Positions 53,801 through 64,000 of a stretch of 64,000 nucleotides of DNA are shown here, in pieces. Within the stretch, counting starts at the first letter, position 1; every line of letters begins with the position of its first letter. Location of the stretch: positions 4,168,830-4,232,829 of the forward strand of contig OX393562.1 of the NCBI GenBank assembly GCA_947652115.1. The letters are read 5' to 3'. The stretch comes from Blastomussa wellsi. Taxonomy: Eukaryota > Cnidaria > Anthozoa > Scleractinia > Plerogyridae. Both the position numbers and the translations under genes were made by a program. The notes beneath the pieces were generated by a model. That model was not told the DNA's origin, searched no databases, and worked only from the letters and a program-made list of their open reading frames with translations.

Positions 53801-56800
53801 AAGATCTTGCATAACCAAGATCATGCATAAAAAAGATCTTGCATAACCAAGTTCTTGCATAACCAAGATCTTGCATAACCAAGATCTTGCCTAACCAAGA
53901 TCTTCCATAACCAAGATCTTGCCTAAACAAGATCTTGCCTAACCAAGATCTTCCCTAACCAAGATCTTCCATAACCAAGATCATGCCTAACCAAGATCTT
54001 GCATAACCAAGTTCTTGCCTAACCAAGATCTTGCATAACCAAGATAATGCATAACCAAAATCTTGCATAACCAAGATCTTCCCTAACCAAGATTTTCCAT
54101 AACCAAGATCATGCCTAACCAAGATCTTGCATAACCAAGATCTTGCATAACCAAGATCTTGCATAACCAAGATCTTGCCTAACCAAGATCTTGCCTAACC
54201 AAGATCTTGCATAACCAAGATCATGCATAACCAAGATCTTGCATAACCAAGTTCTTGCATAACCAAGATCTTGCACAACCAAGATCTTGCCTAACCAAGA
54301 TCTTGCATAACCAAGATCTTGCATAACCAAGATCATGCATAACCAAGATCTTGCATAACCAAGTTCTTGCATAACCAAGATCTTGCATAACCAAGATCTT
54401 GCCTAACTAAGAACTTGCCTAACCAAGATCTTGCATAACAAAGATCTTGCATAACCAAGATCTTGCCTAACCAAGATCTTGCATAACCAAGATCTTCCCT
54501 AACCAAGATCTTGCATAACCAAGATCATGCATAACCAAGATCTTGCCTAACCAAGAACTTGCGTAACCAAGATCTTCCATAACAAAGATCTTGCATAACC
54601 AAGATCTTGCCTAACCAAGAACTTATATAACCAAGATCTTCCCTTACCAAGAACTTGCCTAACCAAGATCTTGCATAACAAAGATCTTGCATAACCAAGA
54701 TCTTGCCTAACCAAGATCTTGCATAACCAAGATCTTCCCCAACCAAGATCTTGCATAACCAAGATCATGCATAACCAAGATCTTGCATAACCAAGTTCTT
54801 CCATAACCAAGATCTTGCATAACCAAGATCTTGCCCAACCAAGATATTGCATAACCAAGATATTGCATAACCAAGATCTTGCCTAACCAAGATCTTGCAT
54901 AAGCAAGATCTTCCCTAACCAAGATCTTGCATAACCAAGATCATGCATAACCAAGATCTTGCATAACCAAGTTCTTGCATAACCAAGATCTTGCACAACC
55001 AAGATCTTGCCTAACCAAGATCTTGCATAACCAAGATCTTGCCTAACCAAGATCTTGCCTAACCAAGATCTTGCATAACCAAGATCTTCCATAACCAAGA
55101 TCATGCATAACCAAGATCTTGCATAACCAAGATCTTGCATAACCAAGATCTTCCATAACCAAGATCATGCCTAACCAAGATCATGCATAACCAAGATCTT
55201 GCCTAACCAAGATCTTCCCTAACCAAGATCTTCCATAACCAAGATCATGCCTAACCAAGATCTTGCATAACCAATTTCTTGTGTAACCAAGATCTTGCAT
55301 AACCAAGATAATGCATAACCAAAATCTTGCATAACCAAGATCTTCCCTAACCAAGATCTTCCATAACCAAGATCATGCCTAACCAAGATCTTGCATAACC
55401 AAGTTCTTGCCTAACCAAGATCTTGCATAACCAAGATAATGCATAACCAAGAACTTGCCTAACCAAGATCTTGCATAACCAAGATCTTGCATAACCAAGA
55501 TCTTGCATAACCAAGATCTTGCATAGCCAAGATCTTCCCTCACCAAGATCTTGCATAACCAAGATCATGCATAACCAAGATCTTGCCTAACCAAGAACTT
55601 GCCTAACCAAGATCTTGCCTAACAAAGATATTGCATAACCAAGATCTTGAATAACCAAGATCTTGCATAACCAAGATCTTGAATAACCAAGATCTTGCAT
55701 AACCAAGATCTTGCATAACCAAGATCATGCATAACAAGGATCTTGCATAACCAAGTTCTTGCATAACCAAGATCTTGCATAACCAAGATCTTGCCTAACC
55801 AAGAACTTGCCTAACCAAGATCTTGCCTAACAAAGATATTGCATAACCAAGATCTTGCCTAACCAAGATCTTGAATAACCAAGATCATGCATAACAAAGA
55901 TCTTGCATAACCAAGTTCTTGCATAACCAAGATCTTGCATAACCAAGATCTTGCCTAACCAAGAACTTGCCTAACCAAGATCTTGCATAACCAAGATCTT
56001 GCATAACCAAGATCTTGCCTAACCAAGATCTTGCCTAACCAATATCTTGCATAACCAAGATCTTGCATAACCAAGATCATGCATAAAAAAGATCTTGCAT
56101 AACCAAGTTCTTGCATAACCAAGATCTTGCATAACCAAGATCTTCCCTAACCAAGATCTTGAATAACCAAGATCATGCATAACCAAGATCTTGCATAACC
56201 AAGTTCTTGCATAACCAAGATCTTGCATAACCAAGATCTTGCCTAACCAAGATCTTGCCTAACCAATATCTTGCATAACCAAGATCTTGCATAACCAAGA
56301 TCATGCATAAAAAAGATCTTGCATAACCAAGTTCTTGCATAACCAAGATCTTGCATAACCAAGATCTTGCCAAACCAAGAACTTGCCTAACCAAGATCTT
56401 GCATAACCAAGATCTTGCCTAACCAAGATCTTCCATAACCAAGATCTTGCCTAAACAAGATCTTGCATAACCAAGATCCTCCCTAACAAAGATCTTGCAT
56501 AACCAAGATCATGCATAACCAAGATCTTGCATAACCAAGATCTTGCTTTACCAAGATCATGCAAAACCAAGATCTTGCATAACCAAGATCTTGCATAACC
56601 AAGATCTTGCATAACAAAGATCTTGCCTAACCAAGATCTTGCTTTACCAAGATCATGCAAAACCAAGATCTTGCATAACCAAGATCTTGCATAACCAAGA
56701 TCTTGCCTAACCAAAGTCTTGCCTAACCAAGATCTTGCATAACCAAGATCATGCATAACCAAGATCTTGCATAACCAAGTTCTTGCATAACCAAGATCTT

Positions 56801-58176
56801 GCACAACCAAGATCTTGCCTAACCAAGATCTTGCATAACCAAGATCTTGCATAACCAAGATCATGCATAACCAAGATCTTGCATAACCAAGTTCTTGCAT
56901 AACCAAGATCTTGCATAACCAAGATCTTGCCTAACTAAGAACTTGCCTAACCAAGATCTTGCATAACAAAGATCTTGCATAACCAAGATCTTGCCTAACC
57001 AAGATCTTGCATAACCAAGATCTTCCCTAACCAAGATCTTGCATAACCAAGATCATGCATAACCAAGATCTTGCCTAACCAAGAACTTGCGTAACCAAGA
57101 TCTTCCATAACAAAGATCTTGCATAACCAAGATCTTGCCTAACCAAGAACTTATATAACCAAGATCTTCCCTTACCAAGAACTTGCCTAACCAAGATCTT
57201 GCATAAAAAAGATCTTGCATAACCAAGTTCTTCCATAACCAAGATCTTGCATAACCAAGATCTTGCCAAACCAAGAACTTGCCTAACCAAGATCTTGCAT
57301 AACCAAGATCTTGCCTAACCAAGATCTTGCATAACCAAGATCTTGCATAGCCAAGATCTTCCCTCACCAAGATCATGCATAACCAAGATCTTGCCTAACC
57401 AAGAACTTGCCTAACCAAGATCTTGCCTAACAAAGATATTGCATAACCAAGATCTTGAATAACCAAGATCTTGCATAACCAAGATAATGCATAACCAAAA
57501 TCTTGCATAACCAAGATCTTCCCTAACCAAGATCTTCCATAACCAAGATCATGCATAACCAAGATCTTGCATAACCAAGATCTTGCATAACCAAGATCTT
57601 CCATAACCAAGATCATGCCTAACCAAGATCATGCATAACCAAGATCTTGCCTAACCAAGATCTTCCCTAACCAAGATCTTCCATAACCAAGATCATGCCT
57701 AACCAAGATCTTGCATAACCAATTTCTTGTGTAACCAAGATCTTGCATAACCAAGATAATGCATAACCAAGATCTTCCCTAAACAAGATCTTGCATAACC
57801 AAGATCATGCATAACCAAGATCTTGCATAAACAAGATCTTCCCTAACCAAGATCTTGCATAACCAAGATCATGCATAACCAAGATCTTGCCTAACCAAGA
57901 ACTTGCCTAACCAAGATCTTGCATAACAAAGATCTTGCATAACCAAGATCTTGCCTAACCAAGATCTTGCATAACCAAGATCTTCCCTAACCAAGATCTT
58001 GCATAACCAAGATCATGCATAACCAAGATCTTGCATAACCAAGTTCTTGCATGACCAAGATCTTGCATAACCAAGTTCTTGCATAACCAAGATCTTCCAT
58101 AACCAAGATCTTGCTTTACCAAGATCATGCAAAACCAAGATCTTGCATAACCAAGATCTTGCATAACCAAGATCTT
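50843..58176. repeat. B region, copy 3 (single, not duplicated)
   Basis: Same marker series as 7707-15040 (gaaaaaac at 51249 and 52081, gtgtaacc at 55281 and 57729), and the same marker-to-marker length (10,384 bp from GATCAAGCAT at 50843 to 61227, as from 7707 to 18091). The total is equal although the internal changes differ: copy 1 has lost three monomers near 9,000 and copy 3 three near 53,880. Confidence 0.8.
51249..52080. repeat. 832-bp unit, copy 3
   Basis: gaaaaaac monomers at 51249 and 52081. Confidence 0.78.
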
Positions 58177-61100
58177 GCCTAACCAAGATCTTGCCTAACC
58201 AAGATCTTGCATAACCAAGATCTTACATAACCAAGATCATGCATAACCAAGATCTTGCATAAACAAGTTCTTGCATAACCAAGATCTTGCATAACCAAGA
58301 TCTTGCCTAACCAAGATCTTGCATAACCAAGATCTTCCCTAACCAAGATCTTGCATAACCAAGATCATGCATAACCAAGATCTTGCCTAACCAAGAACTT
58401 GCCTAACCAAGATCTTGCATAACAAAGATCTTGCATAACCAATATCTTGCCTAACCAAGATCTTGCATAACCAAGATCTTCCCTAACCAAGATCTTGCAT
58501 AACCAAGATCATGCATAACCAAGATATTGCATAACCAAGATATTGCATAACCAAGATCTTGCATAACCAAGATCTTGCCTAACCAAGATATTGCATAACC
58601 AAGATATTGCATAACCAAGATATTGCAGAACAAAGATCTTGCATAACCAAGATATTCCCTAACAAAGATCTTGCATAACCAAGATCTGGCATAACCAAGA
58701 TTTTGACTAACCAAGATGTTGCATAGCCAAGATCTTCCCTAACGAAAATCATGCATAACCAAGATCTTGCCTAACCAAGAACTTGCCTAACCAAGATCTT
58801 GCATAACAAAGATCTTGCATAACCAAGATCTTGCCTAACCAAGATCTTGCATAACCAAGATCTTCCCTAACCAAGATCTTGCATAACCAAGATCATGCAT
58901 AACCAAGATATTGCATAACCAAGATATTGCATAACCAAGATCTTGCATAACCAAGATCTTGCCTAACCAAGATCTTGCATAACCAAGATCTTACATAACC
59001 AAGATCATGCATAACCAAGATCTTGCATAAACAAGTTCTTGCATAACCAAGATCTTGCATAACCAAGATCTTGCCTAACCAAGATCTTGCATAACCAAGA
59101 TCTTCCCTAACCAAGATCTTGCATAACCAAGATCATGCATAACCAAGATCTTGCCTAACCAAGAACTTGCCTAACCAAGATCTTGCATAACAAAGATCTT
59201 GCATAACCAAGATCTTGCCTAACCAAGATCTTGCATAACCAAGATCTTCCCTAACCAAGATCTTGCATAACCAAGATCATGCATAACCAAGATATTGCAT
59301 AACCAAGATATTGCATAACCAAGATCTTGCATAACCAAGATCTTCCCTAACCAAGATTTTGCATAACCAAGATATTGCATAACCAAGATATTGCAGAGCA
59401 AAGATCTTGCATAACCAAGATATTCCCTAACAAAGATCTTGCATAACCAAGATCTGGCATAACCAAGATTTTGACTAACCAAGATGTTGCATAGCCAAGA
59501 TCTTGCATAACCAAGATCTGGCATAACCAAGATTTTGACTAACCAAGATGTTGCATAGCCAAGATCTTCCCTAACGAAAATCATGCATAACCAAGATCTT
59601 GCATAACCAAGATCTTGCATAACCAACATCTTCCTTAAGCAAGATCTTGGCTAACGAAGTTCTCGCATAACCAAGATCTTGCCTAACCAAGATATTGCAC
59701 AACCAAGATCTTGCATAACCAAGATCTTGCCTAACCAAGATATTGCCTAACCAAGATCTTCCCTAACCAAGACCTTCTATAACCAAGATCCTGCATAACC
59801 AAGTTCTTCCATAACCAAGATCTTCCATAACCAAGATCTTGCATAACCAAGATCTTGCATAACAAGGATATTGCATAACCAAGATCTTCCCTAACCAAGA
59901 ACTTGCCTAACCAAGATCTTGCATAACCAAGATCTTGCATAACCAAGATCTTCCATAACCAAGATCTTGCATAACCAAGATCTTGCATAACCAAGATCTT
60001 GCATAACCAAGATCTTGCCTAACCAAGAACTTGCCTACCAAAGATCTTGCATAACCAAGATCTTCCATAACCAAGATCTTGCCTAACCAAGATCTTGCAT
60101 AACCAAGATCTTGCATAACCAAGATCTTGCATAACCAAGATCTTGCCTAACCAAGAACTTGCCTAACCAAGATCTTGCATAACCAAGATCTTCCATAACC
60201 AAGATCTTGCCTAACCAAGATCTTGCCTAACCAAGATCTTGCATAAGCAAGATCTTCCGTAACCAAGTTCTTGCATAACCAAGATCATGCATAACCAAGA
60301 TCTTGCAAAACCGAGTTCTTGCATAACCAAGATCTTGCATAACCAAGATCTTGCCTAACCAAGGGCTTGCACAACCAAGATCTTGCATAACCAAGATCTT
60401 GCCTAACCAAGATATTGCCTAACAAAGATCTTCCCTAACCAAGACCTTCTATAACCAAGATCCTGCATAACCAAGTTCTTCCATAACCAAGATCTTCCAT
60501 AACCAAGATCTTGCATAACAAGGATATTGCATAACCAAGATCTTCCCTAACCAAGAACTTGCCTAACCAAGATCTTGCATAACCAAGATCTTGCATAACC
60601 AAGATCTTCCATAACCAAGATCTTGCATAACCAAGATCTTCCATAACCAAGATCTTGCATAACCAAGATCTTGCCTAACCAAGAACTTGCCTAACCAAGA
60701 TCTTGCCTAACAAAGATATTGCATAACCAAGATCTTGCCTAACCAAGATCTTGCATAACCAAGATCTTCCCTAACCAAGATCTTGAATAACCAAGATCAT
60801 GCATAACCAAGATCTTGCATAACCAAGTTCTTGCATAACCAAGATCTTGCATAACCAAGATCTTGCCTAACCAAGATCTTGCCTAACCAATATCTTGCAT
60901 AACCAAGATCTTGCATAACCAAGATCATGCATAACAAAGATCTTGCATAACCAAGATCTTGCATAACCAAGATCTTGCATAACCAAGATCTTGCCTAACC
61001 AAGATCTTGCATAACCAAGATCTTCCCTAACCAAGATCTTGCATAACCAAGATCTTCCATAACCAAGATCATGCATAACCAAGATCTTGCATAACCAAGA

Positions 61101-61226
61101 TCTTCCATAACCAAGATCTTGCCTAACCAAGATCTTGCATAACCAAGATCTTGCATAACCAAGATCTTGCCTAACCAAGATCTTGCCTAACCAAGATCTT
61201 GCATAACCAAGATCTTGCATAACAAA
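58177..61226. repeat. A block, first of the triplet, copy 3
   Basis: Equivalent to 15041-18090 and 40369-43418. CCTTAAGC at 59633, right marker at 61227. Confidence 0.75.
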
Positions 61227-64000
61227 GATCAAGCATAACCAAAATCATGCATAACCAAGTTCTTGCATAACCAAGATCTTGCTTAACCAAGATCTTGCTT
61301 TACCAAGATCATGCATAACCAAGATCTTGCATAACCAAGATCTCGCATAAACAATATCTTGCATAACCAAGATCTTGCCTAACCAAGATCTTGCCTAACC
61401 AAGATCTTGCATAACCAAGATCTTACATAACCAAGATCATGCATAACCAAGATCTTGCATAAACAAGTTCTTGCATAACCAAGATCTTGCATAACCAAGA
61501 TCTTGCCTAACCAAGATCTTGCATAACCAAGATCTTCCCTAACCAAGATCTTGCATAACCAAGATCATGCATAACCAAGATCTTGCCTAACCAAGAACTT
61601 GCCTAACCAAGATCTTGCATAACAAAGATCTTGCATAACCAAGATCTTGCCTAACCAAGATCTTGCATAACCAAGATCTTCCCTAACCAAGATCTTGCAT
61701 AACCAAGATCATGCATAACCAAGATATTGCATAACCAAGATATTGCATAACCAAGATCTTGCATAACCAAGATCTTGCCTAACCAAGATATTGCATAACC
61801 AAGATATTGCATAACCAAGATATTGCAGAACAAAGATCTTGCATAACCAAGATATTCCCTAACAAAGATCTTGCATAACCAAGATCTGGCATAACCAAGA
61901 TTTTGACTAACCAAGATGTTGCATAGCCAAGATCTTGCATAACCAAGATCTGGCATAACCAAGATCTTCCCTAACCAAGATCTTGCATAACCAAGATCAT
62001 GCATAACCAAGATATTGCATAACCAAGATATTGCATAACCAAGATCTTGCATAACCAAGATCTTGCCTAACCAAGATCTTGCATAACCAAGATCTTACAT
62101 AACCAAGATCATGCATAACCAAGATCTTGCATAAACAAGTTCTTGCATAACCAAGATCTTGCATAACCAAGATCTTGCCTAACCAAGATCTTGCATAACC
62201 AAGATCTTCCCTAACCAAGATCTTGCATAACCAAGATCATGCATAACCAAGATCTTGCCTAACCAAGATCTTGCATAACAAAGATCTTGCATAACCAAGA
62301 TCTTGCCTAACCAAGATCTTGCATAACCAAGATCTTGCCTAACCAAGATCTTGCATAACCAAGATCTTACATAACCAAGATCATGCATAACCAAGATCTT
62401 GCATAAACAAGTTCTTGCATAACCAAGATCTTGCATAACCAAGATCTTGCCTAACCAAGATCTTGCATAACCAAGATCTTCCCTAACCAAGATCTTGCAT
62501 AACCAAGATCATGCATAACCAAGATTTTGCCTAACCAAGATCTTGCATAACAAAGATCTTGCATAACCAAGATCTTGCCTAACCAAGATCTTGCATAACC
62601 AAGATCTTCCCTAACCAAGATCTTGCATAACCAAGATCATGCATAACCAAGATATTGCATAACCAAGATATTGCATAACCAAGATCTTGCATAACCAAGA
62701 TCTTGCCTAACCAAGATATTGCATAACCAAGATATTGCATAACCAAGATATTGCAGAACAAAGATCTTGCATAACCAAGATATTCCCTAACAAAGATCTT
62801 GCATAACCAAGATCTGGCATAACCAAGATTTTGACTAACCAAGATGTTGCATAGCCAAGATCTTGCATAACCAAGATCTGGCATAACCAAGATTTTGACT
62901 AACCAAGATGTTGCATAGCCAAGATCTTCCCTAACGAAAATCATGCATAACCAAGATCTTGCATAACCAAGATCTTGCATAACCAACATCTTCCTTAAGC
63001 AAGATCTTGGCTAACGAAGTTCTCGCATAACCAAGATCTTGCCTAACCAAGATATTGCACAACCAAGATCTTGCATAACCAAGATCTTGCCTAACCAAGA
63101 TATTGCCTAACCAAGATCTTCCCTAACCAAGACCTTCTATAACCAAGATCCTGCATAACCAAGTTCTTCCATAACCAAGATCTTCCATAACCAAGATCTT
63201 GCATAACCAAGATCTTGCATAACAAGGATATTGCATAACCAAGATCTTCCCTAACCAAGAACTTGCCTAACCAAGATCTTGCATAACCAAGATCTTGCAT
63301 AACCAAGATCTTCCATAACCAAGATCTTGCATAACCAAGATCTTGCATAACCAAGATCTTGCATAACCAAGATCTTGCCTAACCAAGAACTTGCCTACCA
63401 AAGATCTTGCATAACCAAGATCTTCCATAACCAAGATCTTGCCTAACCAAGATCTTGCATAACCAAGATCTTGCATAACCAAGATCTTGCATAACCAAGA
63501 TCTTGCCTAACCAAGAACTTGCCTAACCAAGATCTTGCATAACCAAGATCTTCCATAACCAAGATCTTGCCTAACCAAGATCTTGCCTAACCAAGATCTT
63601 GCATAAGCAAGATCTTCCGTAACCAAGTTCTTGCATAACCAAGATCATGCATAACCAAGATCTTGCAAAACCGAGTTCTTGCATAACCAAGATCTTGCAT
63701 AACCAAGATCTTGCCTAACCAAGGGCTTGCACAACCAAGATCTTGCATAACCAAGATCTTGCCTAACCAAGATATTGCCTAACCAAGATCTTCCCTAACC
63801 AAGACCTTCTATAACCAAGATCCTGCATAACCAAGTTCTTCCATAACCAAGATCTTCCATAACCAAGATCTTGCATAACAAGGATATTGCATAACCAAGA
63901 TCTTCCCTAACCAAGAACTTGCCTAACCAAGATCTTGCATAACCAAGATCTTGCATAACCAAGATCTTCCATAACCAAGATCTTGCATAACCAAGATCTT
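60977..64000. repeat. 17.8-kb higher-order repeat, copy 4 (partial)
   Basis: First 189 monomers of a fourth unit, cut by the window edge. It aligns with 43169-46192 at an offset of 17,808, with markers GATCAAGCAT at 61227 and CCTTAAGC at 62993. I saw no whole-monomer length change relative to copy 3 over this stretch. Confidence 0.9.
61227..64000. repeat. A block, second of the triplet, copy 4 (cut by window edge)
   Basis: Equivalent to 43419 onward at offset 17,808. CCTTAAGC at 62993. The right end is outside the window. Confidence 0.82.

Larger units (their letters stand above)
43169..60976. repeat. 17.8-kb higher-order repeat, copy 3 (1,113 monomers)
   Basis: 17,808 bp. It has the copy 1 organisation with a single B region, so the 7.4-kb duplication of copy 2 is not general. 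Against copy 2 the offset is 25,328 through 49.5 kb, then 25,264 (four monomers missing near 49,690), then 25,216 (three monomers missing near 53,880). Against the second half of the copy 2 duplication the final offset is 17,808 and stays so into copy 4. An example of a copy-specific change is T at 45182, where the equivalent base at 19854 is C. Confidence 0.92.
1..64000. repeat. 16-bp satellite array filling the whole window
   Basis: The sequence is a head-to-tail array of the 16-mer GCATAACCAAGATCTT in one orientation, 4,000 monomer slots with no interruption. Numbering the monomer G1 to T16, common variants are A3 to C (gcct), G1 to C (ccat, ccct), C8 to A (aacaaag), G11 to T (aatatctt), A12 to T (aagttctt), T13 to A (aagaactt), C14 to A (aagatatt) and T15 to A (aagatcat). 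Positions A5-A6 and A9-A10 vary least. The core AAGATCTT is a perfect palindrome holding a BglII site (AGATCT) and GATC. Every stretch was looked at and no unique sequence, gene, promoter or terminator was seen. The array extends beyond both edges. I do not recognise the family. A eukaryotic satellite is the best reading, and the chromosomal location is unknown. Confidence 0.98.

Noticed and set aside
1..64000. CRISPR array (short regular repeats).
   Set aside because: There are no spacers: the period is 16 bp with repeats abutting, and the sequence between palindromic cores is itself the repeat. No cas genes are present.
1..64000. Telomeric repeat, because ccctaacc and gcctaacc monomers contain CCCTAA or GCCTAA (TTAGGG or TTAGGC on the other strand).
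   Set aside because: Each is a single unit inside a 16-bp monomer and is never tandem. It arises from one or two substitutions of the consensus gcataacc. No true telomere tract is present.
1..64000. CENP-B box in the satellite.
   Set aside because: The required CpG-containing core (TTCG and CGGG elements) is absent. The consensus has no CpG at all. Centromere identity is neither supported nor excluded.
1..64000. Transposon or inserted gene hidden in the array.
   Set aside because: The 16-bp phase continues through every line inspected, and no stretch longer than a monomer or two fails to resemble the consensus. Even the diverged patches at CCTTAAGC are recognisable monomers.
1..64000. Bacterial GATC-rich regulatory region (Dam or SeqA type).
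   Set aside because: GATC is simply part of the monomer core. A 64-kb satellite with no genes is not a plausible bacterial chromosome or plasmid segment.

Overview
The whole 64,000-base window is one uninterrupted tandem-repeat (satellite) array. The monomer is 16 bp, GCATAACCAAGATCTT on the + strand (37.5% GC, no CpG). The window begins and ends on a monomer boundary, so it holds exactly 4,000 monomer slots. I see no gene, RNA gene, transposon, CRISPR array or unique sequence anywhere. The organism cannot be named. An array this long, with layered higher-order repeats (HORs), is typical of eukaryotic heterochromatin (centromeric, pericentromeric, subtelomeric, sex or B chromosome) in a long-read assembly. 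That assignment is inference, because no flanking DNA is present and the array runs off both ends.

Monomers usually differ from the consensus at one or two of 16 positions, but the order of variant monomers repeats nearly exactly at long range. The outermost period is about 17.8 kb (1,113 to 1,115 monomers). Phased on the window's first base, the copies are: copy 1 at 1-17840; copy 2 at 17841-43168, enlarged to 25,328 bp by an internal tandem duplication of 7.2-7.4 kb; copy 3 at 43169-60976; and the first 3,024 bp of copy 4. Spot comparison of equivalent positions in different copies gives only scattered single-base differences plus insertions or deletions of whole monomers.

Inside each 17.8-kb unit there are two kinds of region. 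The A region has three tandem blocks of about 3.1-3.3 kb. Each carries a block of AAGATATT monomers, a strongly diverged patch containing CCTTAAGC, and a terminal GATCAAGCAT marker. The B region is about 7-8 kb and contains an 816-bp unit, an 832-bp unit and a dispersed duplication about 2.5 kb apart.

The minus strand shows many open frames of 70-167 codons, all repeating ILVMQDLGYARSWLCK. They arise because the consensus has no stop codon in any minus-strand frame and 16 is not a multiple of 3. I do not call them genes. The points most worth a second look are the extreme HOR length, the unbroken 16-bp phase over 4,000 monomers, the copy-specific 7.4-kb duplication with a complex junction, and the self-complementary AAGATCTT core that recurs in most monomers.
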